Origin: an uncultured Prevotella sp.
GTDB lineage: Bacteria > Bacteroidota > Bacteroidia > Bacteroidales > Bacteroidaceae
Length of the DNA: 21,078 nt
Assembly: GCA_900553285.1 (NCBI GenBank)
Contig: USCX01000014.1
Coordinates: forward strand, 1-21,078
Reading direction: 5' to 3'
This document shows positions 15,475 through 21,078 of the stretch, in pieces (position 1 is the stretch's first letter; each line of letters opens with the position of its first letter). A program made the position numbers and the translations under genes. Below the pieces are notes generated by a model. That model did no database searches. It saw only the letters and a program-made list of their open reading frames with translations, and was not told the DNA's origin.

Positions 15475-15496
15475 TTCTGCTTCTTGTTTCGGATAA

Positions 15497-15532
15497 GGTG
15501 CAAGGCTAAGAGTCATTCGTTAGCCCTGCACC
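15497..15532 (-). promoter_or_regulatory. Long hairpin between fusA and rpsJ
   Basis: In the minus-strand RNA, GGTGCA/TGCACC and GGCTAA/TTAGCC pair on either side of a single G-U, giving a continuous 13-bp stem with a ten-base loop. On the plus strand the same position would be an A-C mismatch, so the structure fits minus-strand RNA. No T-run follows, so it does not look like a simple terminator. It lies 22 nt before the rpsJ start, in one of the two widest gaps of the array. A ribosomal-protein-binding leader or an RNA processing site are possible roles. Confidence 0.6.
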
Positions 15533-15556
15533 GCGTTATTAATGTTTCTTTTCGAA

Positions 15557-17677
15557 TTACTTTATCAAATCCGTACGGCCTTTTACCTCTTCGAGCACGG
15601 CCTTTGCAATGGAGCTCGATACAGGAGCATGGTGATCGTACTGCATTGAAGAAGTCGCACGCCCTGAGGTTATTGTACGCAAAGCGGTTACATAACCGAA
15701 CATTTCCGAGAGGGGTACTTCAGCCTTCACAATACGTGCACCACTGCGGCTGCTTTCCATACCTTCCACCTGTCCACGACGCTTATTCAAGTCACCGATA
15801 ACGTCACCCATGTTTTCTTCGGGTGTAACGACTTCAAGCTTCATAATCGGTTCAAGCAGTACGGGACCAGCTTGTGCGCACGCATTCTTATATGCCTGCA
15901 ACGCACAGATTTCAAAAGACAACTGATCGGAGTCTACGGGGTGGAACGAACCATCAAGCAGTTCAACCTTCATGCTGTCCATTGGATACCCGCCGAGAAT
16001 ACCATTCTTCATCGCATTCTCAAAGCCCTTTTGCACAGAAGGTATGAATTCCTTAGGAATGTTACCACCGGTAACCTTATTGACAAACTGCAAGCCAGTA
16101 CCTTCGAAATCATCGTCTACCGGACCCACATTTACTATGATGTCCGCAAACTTACCACGACCACCTGACTGCTTCTTGTAAACCTCGCGGAGATTCACCG
16201 TTTTCGTAATGGCCTCCTTATAGTTGACCTGTGGTTTGCCTTGGTTACACTCAACCTTGAACTCACGTTTCAACCGGTCAAGGATGATATCCAAGTGAAG
16301 CTCGCCCATACCTGAGATCACCGTCTGTCCCGACTGCTCGTCGGTATGTACTGTAAACGTGGGGTCTTCCTCTGCCAGTTTAGCCAAACCGTTGGACAAT
16401 TTGTCCATATCCTTCTGTGTTTTCGGCTCGACTGCGATACCAATAACCGGCTCGGGGAAATCCATCGACTCAAGCACAATCGGTGCACTTTCATCACATA
16501 GCGTGTCACCCGTGCGGATATCTTTGAATCCTACGCCAGCACCGATATCACCGGCCGAAATCACATCAACAGGGTTTTGGTGATTTGAGTGCATCTGGAA
16601 CAGACGAGACACGCGCTCTTTCTTGCGTGAACGCGTATTGTAGACATAAGAACCAGCTTCAATCTTACCGGAATAAACACGGAAGAAGGTCAGACGGCCT
16701 ACATACGGGTCCGTAGCAATCTTGAATGCGAGAGCCGAAGTCTTCTCATCCTCGCTCGGCTTACGATCTTCTTCTTCTCCAGTCTCGGGATTCTTACCTA
16801 CTACGTTAGGTGTATCCAAAGGCGAAGGCAGGAACATGCAGACATAATCGAGCAAGGTCTGCACGCCCTTGTTCTTAAACGAAGAGCCACAGCACATCGG
16901 AGTAAGATCCATCGAAAGCGTTCCCTTACGGATAGCGGCAATGATTTCCTCCTCGGTAATGGTCGAAGGATCTTCAAAGAATTTTTCCATCAGAGCCTCG
17001 TCGCATTCAGCAGCCGATTCGAGCATCTTCATGCGCCATTCTTCAGCCTCCGCCTTCAAGTTTTCAGGGATATCCTCCACAGAATATTCAGCACCCATCG
17101 TTTCGTCGTGCCAAAGGATAGCTTTCATCTTAATAAGGTCAACTACACCTTTGAAATTCTCCTCAGCACCGATAGGGATATTAATAGGACAGGGATTCGC
17201 ACCCAGCACATCCTTCATCTGGCGGACCACTTCAAAGAAATCGGCTCCCGAACGGTCCATCTTATTTACATAACCCATACGGGGAACATTGTACTTGTCA
17301 GCTTGACGCCACACAGTCTCCGACTGAGGCTCGACACCACCCACAGCACAATAAGTAGCCACAGCACCATCAAGCACACGCAAAGAGCGCTCCACCTCTG
17401 CGGTGAAGTCTACGTGTCCCGGAGTGTCAATCAGGTTGATTTTATACTGCTGGCCATTCCAATTCCAATAGGTGGTCGTCGCAGCCGAAGTAATCGTAAT
17501 ACCACGCTCCTGCTCTTGTGCCATCCAGTCCATTGTTGCTGCACCTTCATGCACCTCACCTATCTTGTGTGTTTTACCCGTATAGAACAAAATACGCTCC
17601 GACGTAGTCGTCTTACCTGCGTCGATATGCGCCATAATGCCGATATTACGGGTCAAATGTAAATCATGCTTTGCCAT
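15557..17677 (-). CDS. fusA: Translation elongation factor G
   Basis: EF-G is the GTPase that drives translocation and, with RRF, ribosome recycling. The 706-residue product has all GTPase motifs: AHIDAGKTT (16-24), switch I RGITITSA (58-65), DTPGH (84-88, with the catalytic His88), NKMD (138-141) and CGSSFKNKG near residue 265. Domain II and the domain IV segment QSGGRGKFADI follow. Bacteroides species have a second, divergent EF-G2 elsewhere; the position directly after rpsG (14 nt) marks this one as the canonical copy. No tuf gene follows. Confidence 0.98.
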   Translation of the reverse strand: MAKHDLHLTRNIGIMAHIDAGKTTTSERILFYTGKTHKIGEVHEGAATMDWMAQEQERGITITSAATTTYWNWNGQQYKINLIDTPGHVDFTAEVERSLRVLDGAVATYCAVGGVEPQSETVWRQADKYNVPRMGYVNKMDRSGADFFEVVRQMKDVLGANPCPINIPIGAEENFKGVVDLIKMKAILWHDETMGAEYSVEDIPENLKAEAEEWRMKMLESAAECDEALMEKFFEDPSTITEEEIIAAIRKGTLSMDLTPMCCGSSFKNKGVQTLLDYVCMFLPSPLDTPNVVGKNPETGEEEDRKPSEDEKTSALAFKIATDPYVGRLTFFRVYSGKIEAGSYVYNTRSRKKERVSRLFQMHSNHQNPVDVISAGDIGAGVGFKDIRTGDTLCDESAPIVLESMDFPEPVIGIAVEPKTQKDMDKLSNGLAKLAEEDPTFTVHTDEQSGQTVISGMGELHLDIILDRLKREFKVECNQGKPQVNYKEAITKTVNLREVYKKQSGGRGKFADIIVNVGPVDDDFEGTGLQFVNKVTGGNIPKEFIPSVQKGFENAMKNGILGGYPMDSMKVELLDGSFHPVDSDQLSFEICALQAYKNACAQAGPVLLEPIMKLEVVTPEENMGDVIGDLNKRRGQVEGMESSRSGARIVKAEVPLSEMFGYVTALRTITSGRATSSMQYDHHAPVSSSIAKAVLEEVKGRTDLIK

Positions 17678-17691
17678 TATCGCTGAATTTA

Positions 17692-18168
17692 TTAAAATCT
17701 AAAATGAGCGAATGCACGGTTAGCCTCGGCCATACGATGCATATCTTCCTTACGCTTGAAAGCACCGCCTTGCTCATTGTAAGCATCCATAATTTCAGCC
17801 GCGAGCTTGTCTGCCATCGTCTTTCCGCCACGCTTACGCGCAAACGCGATCAGGTTCTTCATCGACACCGACTCCTTCCTGTCGGGACGGATTTCCGTAG
17901 GAACTTGGAAGGTTGCACCACCCACACGACGAGACTTCACCTCGACCTGCGGAGTCACCTTATCCAAAGCCGTCTTCCAGATTTCAAGTGCAGACTTTTC
18001 TTCACTCTTCATCTTCTCTCCTACGATATCCAAGGCTTTGTAAAAAATTTCATACGACAGGTTTTTTTTGCCGTCGTACATCAAGTGATTCACGAACTTC
18101 GAAACTTTCCGATCTCCATACTTTGGATCCGGAAGAATCACACGCTTTTTGGGTTTAGCTTTTCTCAT
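17692..18168 (-). CDS. rpsG: 30S ribosomal protein S7 (uS7)
   Basis: S7 nucleates the 3' major domain of 16S rRNA and lies at the E site. In E. coli it represses the str operon through the rpsL-rpsG gap. The 158-residue product has KFVNHLMYDGKKNLSYEIFY (24-43), RRVGGATFQVPTEIRPDRKE (80-99) and KRKEDMHRMAEANRAFAHFR near the end. It follows rpsL after 84 nt, the widest gap between genes of the array, and precedes fusA by 14 nt. Confidence 0.98.
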   Translation of the reverse strand: MRKAKPKKRVILPDPKYGDRKVSKFVNHLMYDGKKNLSYEIFYKALDIVGEKMKSEEKSALEIWKTALDKVTPQVEVKSRRVGGATFQVPTEIRPDRKESVSMKNLIAFARKRGGKTMADKLAAEIMDAYNEQGGAFKRKEDMHRMAEANRAFAHFRF

Positions 18169-18208
18169 TTCTTATTTTTGAAATTTCCAGGCTGCATCAC
18201 TGTCCTTC

Positions 18209-18222
18209 AATCCGTACGGATT
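18209..18222 (-). promoter_or_regulatory. Palindrome in the rpsL-rpsG gap
   Basis: AATCCGTACGGATT is a perfect 14-base palindrome. In RNA it could form a 5-bp hairpin with a GUAC loop. It lies about 30 nt after the rpsL stop in the 84-nt gap where, in E. coli, S7 binds str mRNA. GAAGG occurs on both sides of it. No T-run follows, so it is not a terminator. A regulatory role is inference only. Confidence 0.4.
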
Positions 18223-18252
18223 TACTCAACCTTCAGCAAACCGCTCATTTTA

Positions 18253-18636
18253 TTACTTCTTACCAGCCTTCGGGCGCTTTGCTCCATACTTCGAACGACG
18301 CTGCGTGCGATTAGCCACACCGGCCGTATCCAACGTTCCACGAACGATGTGATAACGCACACCAGGAAGATCCTTCACACGACCACCTCGAACCAACACA
18401 ATAGAGTGCTCTTGCAAATTATGGCCTTCTCCGGGGATATAGGAGTTCACCTCCTTTGAATTCGTCAGACGCACACGAGCCACCTTACGCATAGCCGAGT
18501 TCGGCTTCTTCGGGGTTGTCGTATACACACGAACGCAAACGCCACGGCGCTGCGGGCAGTTGTCCAAAGCCGGCGACTTGCTCTTGCTAGCCGCAGCTTC
18601 GCGCCCTTTTCTTACCAGTTGTTGAATAGTAGGCAT
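18253..18636 (-). CDS. rpsL: 30S ribosomal protein S12 (uS12)
   Basis: S12 lies at the decoding centre and controls accuracy. The 127-residue product starts MPTIQQLVRKGREAAASKSK. TPKKPNSAMRKVARVRLTNS (41-60) contains Lys43, and GGRVKDLPGVRY (84-95) contains Lys88, Asp89 and Pro91. These are the wild-type residues at the main streptomycin-resistance positions, and Asp89 is the methylthiolation site in E. coli. The start at 18636 is chosen by homology; a longer frame upstream would begin inside the promoter. It is the first gene of the array. Confidence 0.98.
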   Translation of the reverse strand: MPTIQQLVRKGREAAASKSKSPALDNCPQRRGVCVRVYTTTPKKPNSAMRKVARVRLTNSKEVNSYIPGEGHNLQEHSIVLVRGGRVKDLPGVRYHIVRGTLDTAGVANRTQRRSKYGAKRPKAGKK

Positions 18637-18686
18637 TTCTGTAATCTTTTGATTTATATTTATTTTGTTTTCGTATTCAGTCTTGA

Positions 18687-18710
18687 CGAGTGCGCATACT
18701 ACACCACTCG
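18687..18710 (-). promoter_or_regulatory. Hairpin in the rpsL 5' leader
   Basis: CGAGTG and CACTCG pair over 6 bp around a 12-base loop, directly after the predicted transcription start and about 50 nt before the rpsL ATG. The stem is short and may have no function. A six-codon frame starting ATGCGC (18697-18677) overlaps it. Confidence 0.35.
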
Positions 18711-18715
18711 GGCTG

Positions 18716-18747
18716 CAAAGGTACAAAGTTTTATTGAAATGCGCAAG
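18716..18747 (-). promoter_or_regulatory. Promoter of the ribosomal protein array
   Basis: On the minus strand TACCTTTG (18723-18716) matches the Bacteroidota -7 consensus TAnnTTTG. CTTG (18747-18744) lies 20 nt upstream and matches three of four bases of the TTTG -33 box. Transcription would begin near 18708, leaving a leader of about 70 nt before rpsL. Confidence 0.75.
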
Positions 18748-18865
18748 ATATCAAACACTTAATTGTTACGCAACAACAAATTCCCCATTCATTCATGCAT
18801 TTCCCACCTTCACAACGGAGAAAATACACATTATTATATATAGGCAAAACAATCTCATATACGAA

Positions 18866-18904
18866 GCGAGGGGCAGAACAGATTCCACCCCTCGCACGTT
18901 TTTT
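18866..18904 (+). terminator. Terminator-like hairpin between rpsL and the DUF3467 gene
   Basis: GCGAGGGG (18866-18873) and CCCCTCGC (18888-18895) form a perfect 8-bp stem with a 14-base loop. TTTTTT (18899-18904) follows on the plus strand. On the minus strand the stem lies 30 nt after the DUF3467 stop codon, but only TTCGTAT follows it there. It probably ends the DUF3467 transcript, yet the T-run faces the other strand (see findings). Confidence 0.6.
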
Positions 18905-18925
18905 GCATATATCAACCAGAGACAA

Positions 18926-19270
18926 TCAGGCATTGCCCTCAGGCGCACCGAAAGGAGTAGCCGTACGGCCACCGCCGTTGCCTGCACCGTTTCCACCCGG
19001 AAGGTTAATCGGGCCGAAAGTTCTTTCATATTTGGCGATATTATCCTGCAAAGCAAACAAAAGGCGCTTTGCATGTTCCGGAGCCAAAATAACGCGCGAT
19101 TTCACATTGGCCTTAGGCACGCCCGGGAGTACGCGGATAAAATCCATCACGACTTCTGCGCTCGAATGTGTAATGATTGCCAAGTTAGCGTAGATGCCTT
19201 CTGCCACTTCCGGGCTCAACTCAATCTGCAACTGGTTTCCGTTGTTCGGAGTTTGATTGTTGTTTTCCAT
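18926..19270 (-). CDS. DUF3467 family protein, function unknown
   Basis: The 114-residue product resembles the DUF3467 family, common in Bacteroidota and found in some other bacteria. The conserved core is about residues 13-90: IELSPEVAEGIYANLAIITH (16-35), EVVMDFIRVLPGVPKANVKS (39-58), then RVILAPEHAKRLLFALQDNI and AKYERTFGPI. The N-terminus is Asn/Gln-rich and the C-terminus Gly-rich, both probably flexible. There is no signal peptide or membrane segment, so it should be cytosolic. From memory, related genes in Bacteroides lie between rpoC and rpsL; here it keeps the place before rpsL, but rpoC is absent. It has its own promoter and a hairpin after it. Confidence 0.88.
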   Translation of the reverse strand: MENNNQTPNNGNQLQIELSPEVAEGIYANLAIITHSSAEVVMDFIRVLPGVPKANVKSRVILAPEHAKRLLFALQDNIAKYERTFGPINLPGGNGAGNGGGRTATPFGAPEGNA

Positions 19271-19320
19271 AAAAAATCTCTTATTCTTAATGATTAATAT
19301 CTTTACGTCGATTCGTGATA

Positions 19321-19352
19321 CAAAAGTACATTATTCAGTCGATATTCCCAAA
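19321..19352 (-). promoter_or_regulatory. Promoter of the DUF3467 gene
   Basis: On the minus strand TTTG (19352-19349), a 20-nt spacer and TACTTTTG (19328-19321) match the Bacteroidota TTTG / TAnnTTTG consensus at every fixed base. Transcription would begin about 43 nt before the ATG at 19270. Confidence 0.8.
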
Positions 19353-19432
19353 TAAATTGGCCTATTCGTAGACAAATGCATCAAATTAACCTTTATTTAA
19401 GATGGAGATGAACTTCGTAACGGAAAACTCAA

Positions 19433-19440
19433 TATATTTG
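19433..19440 (+). promoter_or_regulatory. Likely -7 element of the ompA-family gene promoter
   Basis: TATATTTG matches TAnnTTTG exactly and lies 89 nt before the ATG at 19530. I see no clear TTTG 19-21 nt upstream, so the -33 box is weak or missing. The region 19271-19529 thus carries divergent promoters, one for DUF3467 to the left and one for this gene to the right. Confidence 0.55.
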
Positions 19441-19529
19441 CAGAAACAAAGCTCATTAAAGGGCTTTTACCTGATAATTGAGTGAGAGTTTATCTTCAAT
19501 AATAACAACTAAAAGTGAAAGGAAGGACT

Positions 19530-20687
19530 ATGAAGAAAACTTTACTATTAGCCGTGCTAAGCGCCGGTATGTTGACTGCCAACGCACAGACTACTGATGC
19601 AGGCAGCAAGTTCACAGACAATTGGTCTGTCGGTCTTAACGTGGGCGGTGTGACCACGATGAATGCACACTACGCATTCTGGAAACATATGCGTCCGGTT
19701 GTCGGCATTCAGATCAACAAAGACTTCACGCCGACATTAGGTATGACCGTCGAGGGCAACGCCTCCATCAACACCTCTGAGAGTCCCACAGCCTTTGACG
19801 CCTCCAACGTCAGCCTGTTGGGCCGCGTCAACCTGATGAACCTCTTTGCTGGTTACAAAGGTTCGCCTCGCCTCTTCGAGATTGAGGCTGTCGGTGGTTT
19901 CGGGTGGTTGCACTATTATGCCCACGGCACTCCCATCGTTCCCGCCAACTATGACACTGACGCTTGGACGATGAAACTCGGTCTCAACCTCGATTTCAAC
20001 GTAGGCGAGAAAAAGGCATGGACCATACAGGTTAAGCCCGCCGTCATCTACAACCTCAGCGGCATAGGCTACGAAAGCAACCGCGGCATTCACTCGCCGG
20101 GTTCTTTGAGCGCCAACTCCGGCATGTTCGAATTGACCGCCGGCGTGGTTTACCACTTCAAGAACAGCAATGGCACGCACAGCTTCGTCAACATCAAGCC
20201 TTACGACCAAGCCGAAGTGGATGCCCTCAATTCGCAAATCAACTCGTTGCGCTCCGAAGTCAACCAGAAAGACAATGAGCTGAACAACTTGCAGAACGAA
20301 AACCGTCAGTTGCAGCGTGACCTGAACGACTGCCGCAACAAGAAGGTTGAAGTTCCTGTGGCCACGGGTGCCGAAGCCGTTGTTTCGTTCCAGCAGGGCA
20401 AATCGAACGTCATGTCTACGCAGATGGCAAGCATTGAGCGCATCGCCACCTACATGAAGAACAACCCGAACACGAAAGTCGTGATCACAGGTTATGCTTC
20501 GCCCGAAGGCAGCAAGTCGTTCAACCAGCGCCTGTCGCAGAAACGTGCCGACGCAGTGAAGAAGATCCTCGTGAAGAAATACGACATCGACGCCAGCCGC
20601 ATCACCAGCGAAGGCAAAGGCGTAGGCAGTATCTTCTCCGCACCGTCTTGGAACCGCGTAAGCATCTGCACCGTCAGCGCCCAATAA
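19530..20687 (+). CDS. OmpA-family outer-membrane protein
   Basis: The 385-residue product has a signal peptide (MKKTLLLAVLSAGMLTANAQ, cleavage likely after Ala19 or Gln20). Alternating beta-rich sequence at about 28-212 ends in ELTAGVVYHF and probably forms a barrel. A heptad-like coiled coil (about 226-270, NSQINSLRSEVNQKDNELNN and on) leads to an OmpA C-terminal domain (about 282-383). Such proteins join the outer membrane to peptidoglycan. Arg339 in FNQRLSQKRADAV matches the peptidoglycan-contact Arg, but the usual Asp of GHTD is Ser324 in GYASPEG. The start at 19530 is chosen for the signal peptide and the GGAAGGACT before it; a GTG at 19515 is less likely. Cys268 and Cys380 are present. 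Confidence 0.92.
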   Translation: MKKTLLLAVLSAGMLTANAQTTDAGSKFTDNWSVGLNVGGVTTMNAHYAFWKHMRPVVGIQINKDFTPTLGMTVEGNASINTSESPTAFDASNVSLLGRVNLMNLFAGYKGSPRLFEIEAVGGFGWLHYYAHGTPIVPANYDTDAWTMKLGLNLDFNVGEKKAWTIQVKPAVIYNLSGIGYESNRGIHSPGSLSANSGMFELTAGVVYHFKNSNGTHSFVNIKPYDQAEVDALNSQINSLRSEVNQKDNELNNLQNENRQLQRDLNDCRNKKVEVPVATGAEAVVSFQQGKSNVMSTQMASIERIATYMKNNPNTKVVITGYASPEGSKSFNQRLSQKRADAVKKILVKKYDIDASRITSEGKGVGSIFSAPSWNRVSICTVSAQ

Positions 20688-20710
20688 CAAGACGCAAACT
20701 CTCACTTCAC

Positions 20711-20744
20711 AAAGATGGCCTTTTCGGAGGCCATCTTTCATTTT
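20711..20744 (+). terminator. Intrinsic terminator after the ompA-family gene
   Basis: AAAGATGGCC (20711-20720) and GGCCATCTTT (20729-20738) pair over 10 bp, plus one inner T-A pair. TTTCATTTT lies at and after the 3' side. It starts 24 nt after the stop codon of the first gene and ends 24 nt before the start of the next. The downstream gene has no visible promoter between them, so it may act as an attenuator with partial read-through. Confidence 0.8.
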
Positions 20745-20767
20745 CACCTTTACAAACGCTTACACCT

Positions 20768-21078
20768 ATGAACAAAATCATTGCACTGGCCCTCATGAGC
20801 GGCCTCACGCTCAACCTTGCCGCTCAACGGCCGCACAGGATGCCCCCACACCACAAAGGCGGAGGAGTGCTCTACATGCCCCGCACCGAAACGCAAACCG
20901 CCATCCTCAAACCACGCTTCACCGACAATTGGTCCATTAGCCTGAACGCCGGCATGGTCACCCCGATGACCCATCATGCTTTTTGGAACAACACGCGACC
21001 CGTCCTCGGCGTCGACCTCGGCAAACAAGTGACGCCCGTGTTCGGCTTCGACATAGAAAGCATGTGGACCATCAACAC
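20768..21078 (+). CDS. Paralogous outer-membrane protein, N-terminal part only
   Basis: An open frame from the ATG at 20768 runs off the right edge (103 complete codons). It begins with a signal peptide (MNKIIALALMSGLTLNLAAQ), then an unusual His/Pro/Gly-rich stretch (RPHRMPPHHKGGG, 21-33). From about residue 51 FTDNWSISLNAGMVTPMTHH aligns with FTDNWSVGLNVGGVTTMNAH of the preceding protein, and AFWNNTRPVLGVDLGKQVTP aligns with AFWKHMRPVVGIQINKDFTP. It is therefore a tandem duplicate or relative of the first gene, likely with a barrel. Whether it also has an OmpA domain lies outside the window. Confidence 0.88.
   Translation, partial: MNKIIALALMSGLTLNLAAQRPHRMPPHHKGGGVLYMPRTETQTAILKPRFTDNWSISLNAGMVTPMTHHAFWNNTRPVLGVDLGKQVTPVFGFDIESMWTIN

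Noticed and set aside
17671..18459. A 262-codon plus-strand open frame opposite rpsG and rpsL
   Set aside because: Both genes on the other strand are certain. The antisense translation has no domain features, and it spans two genes and their gap.
18637..18726. A 30-codon N-terminal extension of rpsL
   Set aside because: It would start inside the -7 promoter box and has no counterpart in S12 proteins, whose usual start MPTIQQL is at 18636.
15571..18968. Three copies of the palindrome CCGTACGG (15571, 18212, 18961) as possible operators
   Set aside because: Two of them are explained by Gly-Arg-Thr codons (GGC CGT ACG) in fusA and the DUF3467 gene. Only the one in the rpsL-rpsG gap is non-coding, and it is reported separately.
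19737..20747. A 336-codon minus-strand open frame opposite the ompA-family gene
   Set aside because: It is a mirror of the codon bias in the plus-strand gene. The plus-strand product has a signal peptide and a clear OmpA domain, while the antisense product matches no family and has no promoter.
1..21078. CRISPR arrays, insertion sequences, tRNA genes, attachment sites
   Set aside because: I looked for regularly spaced repeats, transposase motifs, terminal inverted repeats and tRNA T-loop patterns and saw none I could support.

Overview
The window looks like a chromosomal segment from a member of the Bacteroidales (phylum Bacteroidota). Three things support this. The promoter boxes have the TTTG / TAnnTTTG form of the Bacteroidota primary sigma factor. 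A DUF3467 gene lies just upstream of rpsL. The ribosomal proteins have Bacteroidota-type features, such as zinc-free S14 and L36 and an L17 with a long charged tail. The OmpA-family genes at the right end would fit a Prevotella- or Bacteroides-like organism, but I cannot fix the family from sequence alone.

About 18 kb (roughly 816-18636) is one minus-strand array of 33 translation, secretion and transcription genes. In transcription order these are rpsL-rpsG-fusA (str), rpsJ-rplC-rplD-rplW-rplB-rpsS-rplV-rpsC-rplP-rpmC-rpsQ (S10), rplN-rplX-rplE-rpsN-rpsH-rplF-rplR-rpsE-rpmD-rplO-secY (spc), and map-infA-rpmJ-rpsM-rpsK-rpsD-rpoA-rplQ (alpha). Spacing is mostly 0-30 nt. Four junctions share one base between stop and start, and map/infA overlap by 8 nt. 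I see one good promoter upstream of rpsL and one strong intrinsic terminator just after rplQ. The two widest internal gaps, rpsL-rpsG (84 nt) and fusA-rpsJ (82 nt), both carry inverted repeats and are the best candidates for internal regulation. tuf does not follow fusA here. Together the genes supply 30 ribosomal proteins, EF-G, IF-1, methionine aminopeptidase, the SecY channel and the RNA polymerase alpha subunit. (The exact count of ribosomal proteins is 28: 33 genes minus fusA, secY, map, infA and rpoA.)

Upstream of rpsL (18637-19529) are the rpsL promoter and leader, a terminator-like hairpin, the minus-strand DUF3467 gene with its own near-consensus promoter, and a divergent intergenic region. 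To the right, on the plus strand, lie two tandem paralogous outer-membrane proteins. The first is a complete OmpA-family protein (signal peptide, barrel-like N-terminus, coiled coil, OmpA C-terminal domain). The second runs off the window and is separated from the first by a hairpin terminator.

To the left of rplQ (1-757) I recognise no gene. One plus-strand frame is open from the left edge to 508 and could be the 3' end of something outside the window, but the evidence is weak.

Most of this window is conserved housekeeping sequence. I did not find a clearly novel system. The items most worth a second look are the DUF3467 gene beside the ribosomal array, the fusA-rpsJ and rpsL-rpsG RNA elements, the strong Shine-Dalgarno in front of rplF, and the OmpA paralog pair.
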